Positions 41,545 to 49,876 of a stretch of 64,000 nucleotides of DNA are shown one piece after another. A program made the translations under genes and the position numbers. Origin of the DNA: Thermogemmata fonticola (lineage in GTDB: Bacteria; Planctomycetota; Planctomycetia; Gemmatales; Gemmataceae). The notes below the pieces were generated by a model. That model did no database searches, had not been told where the DNA came from, and worked only from the letters and a program-made list of their open reading frames with translations. Every line of letters starts with the position of its first letter. Position 1 is the first letter of the stretch. Location: the NCBI RefSeq assembly GCF_013694095.1, contig NZ_JACEFB010000001.1, positions 496,001 through 560,000 on the forward strand, given 5' to 3'.

Positions 41545-42804
41545 TCAGTCGATAGACAAAACATGATTGATCTCACGCTGGTAGGCTTCCACATGGCCGC
41601 GTAGGACTTCCAGGAGCGTGACAGGCCGTCCGAGAGTAGCAGATTCCAAAATGGCACAGGCCGCAGCCAGATCATATAGTCCTTCTTCCCCGCTGGTTTC
41701 TGGACCGAGCGAACCTGTGGCGATGGCTTGTAACCAATCCCATTGGGCCAGTGCGAAGGAATCTTGGAGGCCGAGGGGAAAGCAACGATCCCGTTGGAGG
41801 GGATCAGCCTGTCGGAAATAGGTTTCGAGCAGTGATCCCCTTTGGCCATCGTCGAGGACTAATTGGTCTGCCTGAATGCATCCCCGGCTCCCAAAAAAGG
41901 CTGGCCAGCTCGACAGACGCAACGGTTCGCCATGCCCGCCCCAAGACCATAGCAGTTGAGCAAGGGCACCGTTGCGAAAAGTGAGGGTCGCAAAATAGGT
42001 GTCCTCCACCGTGGCCGTGGTGCGCAGGGTTATCTGGCCTGCGTCGTCCCGCCAGAAGCGCTCGGCTTCCCACTGGCGTGTCACCGCATAGACAGTGTCG
42101 ATTTCTCCTATGACGTATCGCAGAATATCCATGTGATGAACGCCGATGTCCAAACTGGCGCCTCCCCCTGCCCGGAATTTGTCGTGCCTCCAGGGCGTTT
42201 GGGCGACGATCCGGTCGGGAGACCAGAAGCCCCCGATGGCACCGAGAAAGGCCATTTGGGGGGTTCCCAACAATCCTGTGGCGAAAGCCCAGTGGGCAGC
42301 GCGCACCCAGGGGCGGTAACGTGCGTTCTCAAAAACTCCAAGGACCAAGCCTTTTTGTCGGGCACTTTCGACCATCCGGGCCGCAGCACGCACAGAGATG
42401 GCCAGGGGCTTTTGCGTCAATAAGTGCAAGCCGTGCTCCAGTGCAGCTAACCCCACGAGATGATGGAGATGGACCGGGGTGATATCCAGCACGGCATCCG
42501 CTACCTGATCGGCGAACAGGTGCCGGTAGTCGGTGTAGATCCGCACAGGAACATCATCCTGGAAATCCTCCAGACAGGTAGGGGGCGCTGCCAAGGGATC
42601 GCCGCTATCAGGGGGTAACACAGGGGGGCGAGGCAGCACACCAGGAGTCCGCCTGACAAAGGTCTGGGCCTGTTCCTCGTGGGGAGCGGCCAAGGCGGTG
42701 ATGCGAAAGCCGTGAAAACCCCGCTGCCTCAGTTGCCAAAACCCGCGCAGATGGGCGTTGAGAATACGGCCACAACCGACGATTGCTACACGGATGATGT
42801 CCAT
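41545..42804 (-). CDS. Gfo/Idh/MocA-family oxidoreductase (cytoplasmic) 1
   Basis: 419 residues. The Rossmann motif VAIVGCGRILNAHL begins near residue 6. The usual EKP catalytic Lys motif appears as TQKPLAISV, with Gln for Glu. DIGVHHMDILRYVIGEI is the conserved His-containing block. The insert after residue 55 (Pro-rich) is unusual. No signal peptide. Likely an NAD-dependent sugar or inositol-type dehydrogenase; substrate unknown. Start ATG 42804 follows AAGGACGG. The gap 41255-41544 on its other side, facing the NtrC gene, has no recognised element. Confidence 0.87.
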   Translation of the reverse strand: MDIIRVAIVGCGRILNAHLRGFWQLRQRGFHGFRITALAAPHEEQAQTFVRRTPGVLPRPPVLPPDSGDPLAAPPTCLEDFQDDVPVRIYTDYRHLFADQVADAVLDITPVHLHHLVGLAALEHGLHLLTQKPLAISVRAAARMVESARQKGLVLGVFENARYRPWVRAAHWAFATGLLGTPQMAFLGAIGGFWSPDRIVAQTPWRHDKFRAGGGASLDIGVHHMDILRYVIGEIDTVYAVTRQWEAERFWRDDAGQITLRTTATVEDTYFATLTFRNGALAQLLWSWGGHGEPLRLSSWPAFFGSRGCIQADQLVLDDGQRGSLLETYFRQADPLQRDRCFPLGLQDSFALAQWDWLQAIATGSLGPETSGEEGLYDLAAACAILESATLGRPVTLLEVLRGHVEAYQREINHVLSID

Positions 42805-42844
42805 CAGTCCGTCCTTCGCGACGGTGGAGGGAGAGCTTATCCAT

Positions 42845-43873
42845 CTAGGGAAGCGGTAGGAGGATCTGCCGGCCGGTACGCCAGGAACGCAGGCCGGCTT
42901 CTAGAATTTCCTGGACATCACGGCCAATGCTACTGCGACACAAGGGGAGAAAGTCGCTACCACTTTCCACAGCGTGTACAAAGTGGAGAGTAGCGTTGCT
43001 GGTGGGATCAGGCGGAGGGGGGACATCCAAGGGGTATCCTTGGGGGTGTGCCGCATTGGCGAGCAGGAGTCGCCCGCCCCGCCGAGGTTCGATCAAGAGG
43101 GTGCCTTGGGTCCCGTAGATTACCGCCACACCACTAGTGAGTTGGCCCACTTGTGTCCAAGAGGCTTCTGCCAGTGCCAGCGCGTGGGGATAACTCAAGA
43201 GCAGGACGGCGTTGTCCTCGACCGCCAAGTCCGGCTGGCCGAGGCGTCCAGCCACGGCTGTGACTCCGTGGGGCATCCCCAATACCACCCGGGCTAGTAA
43301 CGCGCCGTAGCAGCCATAGTCCATTAAAGCGCCGCCTCCGTTCCGCTGGGGGTCGAACAACCAGTCGCAGAAAAACGAGGAACACCCCATTGCTTTCGGC
43401 CCGGCGTGCGCCGCCCGATACTTGACTTGCCAGACGTTGCCCACCACTCCATCTTGGATCAGTTGCAAAGCATACTGCAATTGCGGCCACCACGCAAAGG
43501 GCCAATTGACCATCAAGCGGACACCTGAGCGGTGGACGGCCTCGAGCATGCGATTGGCTCCCGCCAGATCGGCGGCCATCGGTTTTTCGACTAAGATGTG
43601 CCACCCTCGTTCGGCAGCTTTGACGGCCAACTCGGCGCCGGTAGAGTTATCACTATAGATGTATACGGCATCCAGGGTTTCCCGCTCGAACACGGAGTCG
43701 TAATCCTTGTAGGTCGTGCAGGAAACCTCTTGCCGGAGGCGGGCTAATAACTCCTCGTGCGGGTCCGCTGCTGCTACCAGAACCACCCGTCCACTGGCCT
43801 GCACCTCACGCAGTACGCTCCAAACATGATCGTGCGTCAGCCCTAATACCCCGAGACGGTACAGTCGGCTCAC
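42845..43873 (-). CDS. Gfo/Idh/MocA-family oxidoreductase (cytoplasmic) 2
   Basis: 342 residues from GTG 43873, which has GGAGAG upstream; a TTG at 43891 is possible. The Rossmann start is LGVLGLTHDHVWSVL, so the classic GxGxxG is partly replaced. The EKP motif is present in ILVEKPMAADLAG, and GGGALMDYGCYGALLAR holds the substrate-side residues. It lies 40 bases before the previous oxidoreductase gene in the direction of transcription, so the two are likely co-transcribed. Together with the upstream lyase they suggest processing of an unusual sugar (inference). Confidence 0.87.
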   Translation of the reverse strand: MSRLYRLGVLGLTHDHVWSVLREVQASGRVVLVAAADPHEELLARLRQEVSCTTYKDYDSVFERETLDAVYIYSDNSTGAELAVKAAERGWHILVEKPMAADLAGANRMLEAVHRSGVRLMVNWPFAWWPQLQYALQLIQDGVVGNVWQVKYRAAHAGPKAMGCSSFFCDWLFDPQRNGGGALMDYGCYGALLARVVLGMPHGVTAVAGRLGQPDLAVEDNAVLLLSYPHALALAEASWTQVGQLTSGVAVIYGTQGTLLIEPRRGGRLLLANAAHPQGYPLDVPPPPDPTSNATLHFVHAVESGSDFLPLCRSSIGRDVQEILEAGLRSWRTGRQILLPLP

Positions 43874-43986
43874 GGCTGGCTCTCCACACAATTGCTACCC
43901 TTGCCTCGGTCGCCCTCCCCCCTCCCAACCATTGATACAGCCCCGCCTATGGCATCGACCGCCCTTCGATTTCCTCCCCCAATGGT

Positions 43987-44430
43987 CTACTTATCCCTTG
44001 TGAGAAAGTTGCTCTCTTCCTCCCCCATCGCGATCACCCGTATCAAACGCATCAGCTTCCGTTGGACCAAGTCCCAGGTATGCCTGTCACAACAGGCTCG
44101 CACCTGGACTTCCGAGTGGGCTGGGTTCCCCGCTACGGGAAGAAAACACAGGTACTCCAGTCGAACCTGCAGCGAGGATAGCACTTGAGAAATGTCACTC
44201 ACAACGCCCGCTTCATTGACGACTACCATCCGGAGGTGGTAGGTTCTGCTTGTCTTCTCAGAGGCTTCATGAGCAGGCGTCAGTGTCAGCGGCTGATGAG
44301 GTCCGCCTTCCTCCGGCCATTTCCCGTGGGATAACATAAGCTCACCTAGCTCAACATACTGGGGGATTCCAATAACTGCCAACCGGCAAGCGTGCGTCCC
44401 GCTTCTTGTGTTCACGGGATGCTCAGCCAT
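43987..44430 (-). CDS. ACT-domain protein
   Basis: 147 residues. The C-terminal 90 residues look like an ACT regulatory domain: YHLRMVVVNEAGVVSDISQVL, then LEYLCFLPVAG and DLVQRKLMRLIRVIAM, resembling the small subunit of acetolactate synthase. The N-terminal 60 residues are unlike any family I recognise. Its start overlaps the end of the heparinase-like gene by 19 bases. No acetolactate synthase large subunit lies nearby, so a regulatory role for another enzyme is open. Call is tentative but the ACT pattern is clear. Confidence 0.65.
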   Translation of the reverse strand: MAEHPVNTRSGTHACRLAVIGIPQYVELGELMLSHGKWPEEGGPHQPLTLTPAHEASEKTSRTYHLRMVVVNEAGVVSDISQVLSSLQVRLEYLCFLPVAGNPAHSEVQVRACCDRHTWDLVQRKLMRLIRVIAMGEEESNFLTRDK

Positions 44431-46628
44431 TGCTGGCCATTGCTGACGTGGACTCGGCCTCGCAGAGCCACGTTGCCCATTTGGACTTCTTCTGGCTTAC
44501 CTCCCTGTCGGTCATCGAAAACCACTGTCACCGCTCCTTCCGAACAGACCACCCGGTACGCGGTCACTCCTGCCGGCAACTCCATCTTTAGGGGTTGAAC
44601 CGGTTTCGGCTTGCCTTCTTCCCCGATGAGTGACAGCACCATGTCGAACGTCACGGTGCCGCTAGCTTCCTGGCTCCACACCGCGTAAGGTGCTTCCGTC
44701 ACCGGCGCCGGCAGATCGCCATATTGGAGGGGGAACCAGAATCCAGACTGCGGAGCGTAGGACCGGTCATGATGCAGACCGCTGCGCAGAACGGGTCCGC
44801 TCAGAGCGGAGGACATCTGAGCCGGGCGGCAGTCGAATTGGACTGCGCCTGGCAGGCGCGTCTGCAAAGCTTGGCTTTCGGCGAGCACCTGGGGCTTTTG
44901 CGGGGTCAAATGCAACAGCCAGTCGTAACGGCGTTTCTGTTCGCAGCGGAGCACATCATGCACCCACACGGTATGGGGTTTGATGAACACGACGAACCTT
45001 TCGCAACTCACCGGAGGTTGGAGCTTCTTAAAGCCATCGGTGGCCGCCCAGGCCAGGTCGGCGAAAGAACCGCTGCGGAAAGCCATCAAGCGGGGATGGG
45101 ACAGGCGTTGATAGCTCCACGGCCCGCTGGGTTCGGAGTCGCCTAGGCCATCCACAAGAACGGTATTGTGGGCGTCGGCCCGTTTGAAGTATTTCCACTG
45201 CGAGGGGTCGTCGTAGTTGGCCATTTGCGGGTCGCAAGCAAGTGGCTGGCCGCCTGCATGGATGACAAGGTTCGGTTTGCCGCAGTGCCAGTGTCCAGAA
45301 TGTCGACCGCTAGCGTCCAAGATGACCAGCAGGGCGTCCTTATGCCAACCGTCGCGCATCGAGGCGATCCCTGCATGGGGAAATGCCCGGCTCGCGGGAG
45401 GCCACGTTTCTCTGGGAGATTCTCCTGTAATTGCCAGCAGGTCCGGCCGACGCAAAACCGCAGCGGCCCGACGGAGCAGCGCGACATCGGAAGTGTGCCA
45501 ACCGTCGTTGATCGGTACATGCCGGCCGCTGCCATCGCACATGTACAACAAAAAATCCGCACTGCGCTGCAAGTGTTCTTCCAACCATCGCATCTCTAGC
45601 GCTGTCGCGCCGTTGGCTCTCAGAACCTCGTAGGCATCGAGAAAAACGAAGAAGACCTTGGCGTGATAATGGGGGCTGTTTTCTATTTGCACGCCATCTT
45701 TGTGGAAGTCGGTCTGGGCATGCCTGCGGAGGATGTAAAGGCCCAGTTCTTTCCACTGACTGGAGCCTTTCATTTCCGGCAGCAAAACGCCGCCGGCCAG
45801 GAGGGTCATGCCGTGGATATTCTGATGATTGTGGGGCTTATAGCCGAACCGGGCATATTGGCTTATCAGGAAATCCAGGGATTGATGAATGGAGATTAGC
45901 AAGGCGAGGTGGAATTCGGGCGTTGCTTCTTTCCAGTCGAGGCTGGCGAAAAAGATACTGAGCAGCATCCGCCCGCGTAAAGCCACTTCGATCTCTTGCC
46001 AGGCAAAACCGGTCTTATGCCCATCCCACCAACCGCTGACAGGCAACTCCGGCGGCGGACAATCGCGGTACCAGTCCATGAAGGTCTCCACGACCTTCCG
46101 CCGCAGTTCGCTGGAATCGGACCGATTCGCTGCGGCTGTCCAACCCGCCAGGTTGATCAAGCGATTGCGGATCTCAAAGCTTTCATACTGCTCTTTCGGG
46201 GGATTATTGTTATTGCGCCAATTGATGCGACCGTCCTTGCCATAACGCTGGAGGAACTCCGCGGCATCCTGCTTCCAGTAGTCCACAAATGCGGCGTCGG
46301 TGCTTTCACGCCAATGCCGGACCTGCGGGTCTTGTCGTGCAGAACGCTTCCGGAAGTAGTCGAGCAAAGCCAGAGCGGCTTGCTGAATCTCGCCTGCCGC
46401 TACCTTTTGGCGGACTGAATCCAATGCCGAATGTTTCAGGTCCAGAGCTTGACGGAGAAGTTCCTCGACAGATCGAATGTGCCGCTGGGGTGGAACCAGT
46501 TTCGGCGGCTTGGCGATGTCGCCCTCTCCGCTGGCTCCCAGCAGGGCACAAAGCAGCACCAGCCCCACGCCGCCAAGGCCTTTGTGGAGAGCGCTGCGGT
46601 TATTACTTCTTCGCATTGCAGTCGTCAT
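44412..46628 (-). CDS. Heparinase II/III-type polysaccharide lyase, exported
   Basis: About 738 residues. A signal peptide (KGLGGVGLVLLCALLGASG) is followed by an all-helical toroid domain: NRLINLAGW-like, HQNIHGMTLLAGGVLL and DGVQIENSPHYHAKVFF, with the Asn/His/Tyr residues typical of alginate/heparin lyases. The C-terminal heparinase II/III domain has DASGRHSGHWHCGKPNLVIHAGGQPLACDP, cited as the conserved block near 460-490, and HNTVLVDGLGD. It probably cleaves uronic-acid polysaccharides outside the cytoplasm. Start ATG 46628 follows GGGAAG; ATGs at 46640 and 46685 are in-frame alternatives. Confidence 0.87.
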   Translation of the reverse strand: MTTAMRRSNNRSALHKGLGGVGLVLLCALLGASGEGDIAKPPKLVPPQRHIRSVEELLRQALDLKHSALDSVRQKVAAGEIQQAALALLDYFRKRSARQDPQVRHWRESTDAAFVDYWKQDAAEFLQRYGKDGRINWRNNNNPPKEQYESFEIRNRLINLAGWTAAANRSDSSELRRKVVETFMDWYRDCPPPELPVSGWWDGHKTGFAWQEIEVALRGRMLLSIFFASLDWKEATPEFHLALLISIHQSLDFLISQYARFGYKPHNHQNIHGMTLLAGGVLLPEMKGSSQWKELGLYILRRHAQTDFHKDGVQIENSPHYHAKVFFVFLDAYEVLRANGATALEMRWLEEHLQRSADFLLYMCDGSGRHVPINDGWHTSDVALLRRAAAVLRRPDLLAITGESPRETWPPASRAFPHAGIASMRDGWHKDALLVILDASGRHSGHWHCGKPNLVIHAGGQPLACDPQMANYDDPSQWKYFKRADAHNTVLVDGLGDSEPSGPWSYQRLSHPRLMAFRSGSFADLAWAATDGFKKLQPPVSCERFVVFIKPHTVWVHDVLRCEQKRRYDWLLHLTPQKPQVLAESQALQTRLPGAVQFDCRPAQMSSALSGPVLRSGLHHDRSYAPQSGFWFPLQYGDLPAPVTEAPYAVWSQEASGTVTFDMVLSLIGEEGKPKPVQPLKMELPAGVTAYRVVCSEGAVTVVFDDRQGGKPEEVQMGNVALRGRVHVSNGQQWLSIP

Positions 46629-46779
46629 AAATCTTCCCATTACGGCTGCCATTGCCTGGATCGGTCCGGGCTTGGGGTCAACCAAGTCCTTGCTCTATTT
46701 TTCGTCGTTGAAAGCAAAAACATCGCGTAGAGTAGCAGTGTGGCGATGGCAGACAATCCTCTCAGGGAACAGGTATCCT

Positions 46780-47135
46780 TTACTCTGCCAAGACGAGGCA
46801 GTGGATGGTGAATTTCCCCGGCCCGGCGTGGCGGCTGTAGACCAGTAGGCTGCGGCCATCCCCGGTGGAAGCCAGAGCGGGCTGCCGCTCGAACACCCCC
46901 TGTTTTGACACCACGATGACACCCGTGGTCGCTCGGCTCCGCAACTGGGCGATTTTCGCCGACAATTCTTCAGGGTTCTTCCCGTCGAACGGCACGCTGC
47001 CGTAATCTAGGGGTTGGCCGGTCACTGGATTCATCAGGCTCGCCGCCACGTCGAACTCCACCGCCACGCCTCCTTTTGCTCTCCAGCGTGTATGGCATGT
47101 TCGCTAATCACGAGCAGATTTTTTTCCGTGAAACC
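46780..47135 (-). pseudogene. Frameshifted remnant of the propeller-like repeat protein gene
   Basis: About 350 bases after the sulfatase stop encode the C-terminal 120 residues of a close copy of the protein at 48536-49876. One frame reads NLLVISEH, then after a shift AVEFDVAASLMNPVTGQPLDYGSVPF to the end FTIHCLVLAE. The frameshift lies near an A7 run and the purine-rich stretch around 47070-47110. The last part is nearly identical at DNA level. A 52-base perfect direct repeat (46814-46865 and 48570-48621) marks the recent copying. There is no start region, so it is a remnant of a lost extra copy. Confidence 0.8.
46814..46865 (-). repeat. 52-base direct repeat, copy 1 (in remnant)
   Basis: Identical to 48570-48621. 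Encodes part of the GDGRSLLVYSRHAGPG motif in the same frame. See the remnant gene entry. Confidence 0.85.
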
Positions 47136-47151
47136 GAAAGGCTGGCTTCGG

Positions 47152-48468
47152 CTACTTTTTGTAGTCCTTGCCGTCGAAGCTATCGCGGACTGAGCGTTGC
47201 CAAGCCTCCAAGTCGCGGCGCATCTTGGCGACCTGCTCGGGATAGCGGTCGGCCACGTTGGTCCTTTCGGCTGGGTCGTCCTCAAGGTGATACAGCACCA
47301 GCTCCCCCTGGCCCTTCTTGGTGTAGACGCCTGGTGGGTTGACCATCAGCTTGAACGGCCAGTCAATCCACACGGCCCAGGTGTCCTTGATGAAGTCGCT
47401 TTGCGCAAGGTCCTTCACAGTTGGCTTGGGGGCAAGGAAGCCCATGGGCGTTGGGCGTTTCTTCATTTTGCCCTCCAAGGCCGGGAACAGACTGATGCCG
47501 TCGAGGGGATACGGGGCCATGTCGCTGCTGCCAACCGCCTCAAGTAAGGTGGGCAGCATGTCCTGGTGGAAGCACGGGAAGGTACAGCGGATCGGCTCCT
47601 GGAATCGGCCCGGCCATTCCAGGCAAGCGACCGTGCGAACGCCGATATGCAGCTTGCCTTTGCCCGAAGGGTCCATCGACAGCGGTGTGATGCCGCCGTT
47701 GTCGCTTGTAAACCAGATGATGGTGTTGTCTGCGATGCCAAGCCGGCGCAATTCCGCTCGGAGATTGCCGACAGCGGCATCGATGCCGCTGATCTCGGCC
47801 AGGAAGTGGGCGTATTTGCCCTGGTCGGCGTAGAGCTTGAGGAACTCCTCGGCACCGACGTGGGGAGCGTGCGGGGAGCCGAAACAGACGTAGGCGAAGA
47901 ACGGCTTCTTCAGGGCAGCCTGTTTGCGGATGAACTCGAGGGCCAGGTTCATCGTGAACACGGAGCTATCTCCCTCGATTTTGATTCTTTCCGGCTTTTT
48001 GTTGTTGTCGTAGACGACAAACGTGCCGCCGATATTGAAGTGGTCGGGCGAGAAATACGACACGTCGAAGCCCTCACGGATAGGATTCCCGCCCAGGTGC
48101 CACTTGCCGAAATGGGCGGTCGCGTAACCGAGCTTGTTGAGAAGCTCGGCGATGGTAACCTCTTGCGGGCGCATGGCCCCAAGGCGGGCCAGGCCGGTGC
48201 GGAAGGGGTTGCGGCCGGTCAGGATGGCGAAACGCCCCGGCGAGCACATCTGCTGCGCAGAGTAAAAGTTGTCGAAACGGACGCCGGTCTTGACCAGGCT
48301 ATCGAGGTGCGGCGTTTTGACGATTTTGTTTCCACTGTAACCCGTGTCGCCCCAACCCATGTCATCGGCCACCACGATGACGATATTCGGCCGCTTAGCA
48401 TCGCCAGCCAGGGCGAACTGCGGTGCGAACACGATGGCGGTGACGGCCAACAAGCAGCGGTAAATCAT
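47152..48468 (-). CDS. Exported formylglycine sulfatase, module B
   Basis: 438 residues. The signal peptide ends near FALAG. The sulfatase domain begins RPNIVIVVADDMGWGDTGYSG with metal-binding Asp pair. The formylglycine motif is CSPGR (Cys75 to Arg79), followed by LTGRNPF and the W/HLGG region (FGKWHLGG). WFTSDNGG carries the second metal ligands. It would remove sulfate esters from glycans after Cys75 is oxidised. ATG 48468 follows GAGGAG. It is the last gene of the second four-gene module and precedes the remnant gene by only a few bases. Confidence 0.93.
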   Translation of the reverse strand: MIYRCLLAVTAIVFAPQFALAGDAKRPNIVIVVADDMGWGDTGYSGNKIVKTPHLDSLVKTGVRFDNFYSAQQMCSPGRFAILTGRNPFRTGLARLGAMRPQEVTIAELLNKLGYATAHFGKWHLGGNPIREGFDVSYFSPDHFNIGGTFVVYDNNKKPERIKIEGDSSVFTMNLALEFIRKQAALKKPFFAYVCFGSPHAPHVGAEEFLKLYADQGKYAHFLAEISGIDAAVGNLRAELRRLGIADNTIIWFTSDNGGITPLSMDPSGKGKLHIGVRTVACLEWPGRFQEPIRCTFPCFHQDMLPTLLEAVGSSDMAPYPLDGISLFPALEGKMKKRPTPMGFLAPKPTVKDLAQSDFIKDTWAVWIDWPFKLMVNPPGVYTKKGQGELVLYHLEDDPAERTNVADRYPEQVAKMRRDLEAWQRSVRDSFDGKDYKK

Positions 48469-48535
48469 GGTGTACTCCTCCGTTGCACAGAGGCGCATCG
48501 AAAAGGAGACCAGGTTCATCTGCGCGTTACCTCTG

Positions 48536-49876
48536 TCACTCTGCCAGAACCACAAAGCGTAAGGTAAAGTTCCCCGGCCCGGCGTGGCGGCTGTAGACCA
48601 GTAGGCTGCGGCCATCCCCGGACGAAGCTAAAGCCGGTTGCCTCTCGAATACCCCCTTTTCTGCCGCGACCACCACGCCCACTGGCGATTTGGCCCGCAA
48701 TTCCTCGATTTGCTTCCCGTGCTTTTGAGGGTCTTTCTCTTCAAAGCGGACGGAACCGAAATCGAGAGGCTGCCCACTTGCAGGGTCAATCCGCGTCGCC
48801 ACGAGGTCCACCTCGACTGCCACCCCCGCTTTTTGACCCGCTTTGACATCCGTGCCACGTTCGCTGACGACCAGAAAGTTCTTGCCGTCGTAAACGGAAG
48901 CGGCCCACAGCTCATTGGTGGGTGCATAATGTTGCGGCATTCCCACGACGAGATAACGCTCGCCTTTAGGCCAGACCGCACTTTGGAAGACGCAATTGTA
49001 CGAGCCATGGCCGACCTGCCGATAGCTCCAAAGATAAGCCCGCCGTGATTTAGGGTCGGCGGCCAGGGTGTAACTGTGGCCGAAATAATCGAAAGGAATG
49101 ATTTCGACTTGCCCATCTCGTTTGACACGGAGTAACCAGGAACCGCCGTAGGACCAGCCATCGGGATGCTTTTGGGCAGCGATGAGATAACCTTCACCCT
49201 CCCAGCGAACTATGGCCCCCAGTAACGAACCGTTCTTGCCGAATTCACTCAGAACAGTGCCATGGGGCTTTGCCACTTTGCCGTCCTGGAGAAACGTGCC
49301 TGCCAGGACATACCGTTCGGGACCGCTTGGATTGGGCCGCAGGTCGGACCATACCAGGAACGTCTGTTTGCCGTCAGAGGCCAAGTTGGGATGAACCTGA
49401 TTGCCGGGACCATCAGCAACAGGAAAGCCATCGGGGTCGAGGACTTTACCGTCAGGGGAAACGCGTGCGGCAAAGACATCCCAGTCTCGACCGCTGCGAT
49501 AGTCCTGCCAAGCTACGACAAAGTTCGAACCGTCGAATGTTACCTTAGGATAAAGCTGATGGTGACCGGCACGACAAACCACAACACCTTTGGGATCCAA
49601 CGGCTTGCCTTCCGCAGAGACCCGCGCCGCCCAAATGTTGGCGTCGGCAGTCCCTTCGTATCCCGATCCCTCCTGCCAAACCACCAGATAGACACCGCCG
49701 CCCCAGGCCACATCCGGCCAGCGTTGATTGCCTCCCGGAAACTCCGGAGCCACCGCTGCCGCCGAACCCACCTTCAAACCGCCCTCCTTATCCTGATAGG
49801 CCAAGCTCATCAGGACCGCCAGGCCCGACATTATTAGGAGCATGGCAGGCAATGCGTAGCCGATGAATTTTTTCAT
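48536..49876 (-). CDS. Exported propeller-like repeat protein, module B
   Basis: 446 residues with signal peptide or N-terminal anchor (ALPAMLLIMSGLAVLMSLAY). The body contains repeats built on 'yLVVWqe...iwaaRVsaeGkpLDPkGvvv': YLVVWQEGSGYEG, FVVAWQDYRSGRDWDVFAARV and TFLVWSDLRP, about 50 residues apart. Such repeats fold as propeller blades in secreted proteins. The end carries GDGRSLLVYSRHAGPGNFTL. The start codon overlaps the stop of the preceding gene (ATGA), so they are translationally coupled. Ligand unknown; carbohydrate or substrate binding is inferred from the neighbourhood. Confidence 0.8.
   Translation of the reverse strand: MKKFIGYALPAMLLIMSGLAVLMSLAYQDKEGGLKVGSAAAVAPEFPGGNQRWPDVAWGGGVYLVVWQEGSGYEGTADANIWAARVSAEGKPLDPKGVVVCRAGHHQLYPKVTFDGSNFVVAWQDYRSGRDWDVFAARVSPDGKVLDPDGFPVADGPGNQVHPNLASDGKQTFLVWSDLRPNPSGPERYVLAGTFLQDGKVAKPHGTVLSEFGKNGSLLGAIVRWEGEGYLIAAQKHPDGWSYGGSWLLRVKRDGQVEIIPFDYFGHSYTLAADPKSRRAYLWSYRQVGHGSYNCVFQSAVWPKGERYLVVGMPQHYAPTNELWAASVYDGKNFLVVSERGTDVKAGQKAGVAVEVDLVATRIDPASGQPLDFGSVRFEEKDPQKHGKQIEELRAKSPVGVVVAAEKGVFERQPALASSGDGRSLLVYSRHAGPGNFTLRFVVLAE
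48570..48621 (-). repeat. 52-base direct repeat, copy 2 (in intact gene)
   Basis: Identical to 46814-46865, inside the 3' end of the module B propeller-like repeat gene. Confidence 0.85.

Noticed and set aside
47566-48567. 333-codon plus-strand frame
   Set aside because: Antisense shadow of the module B sulfatase, no recognisable motifs.
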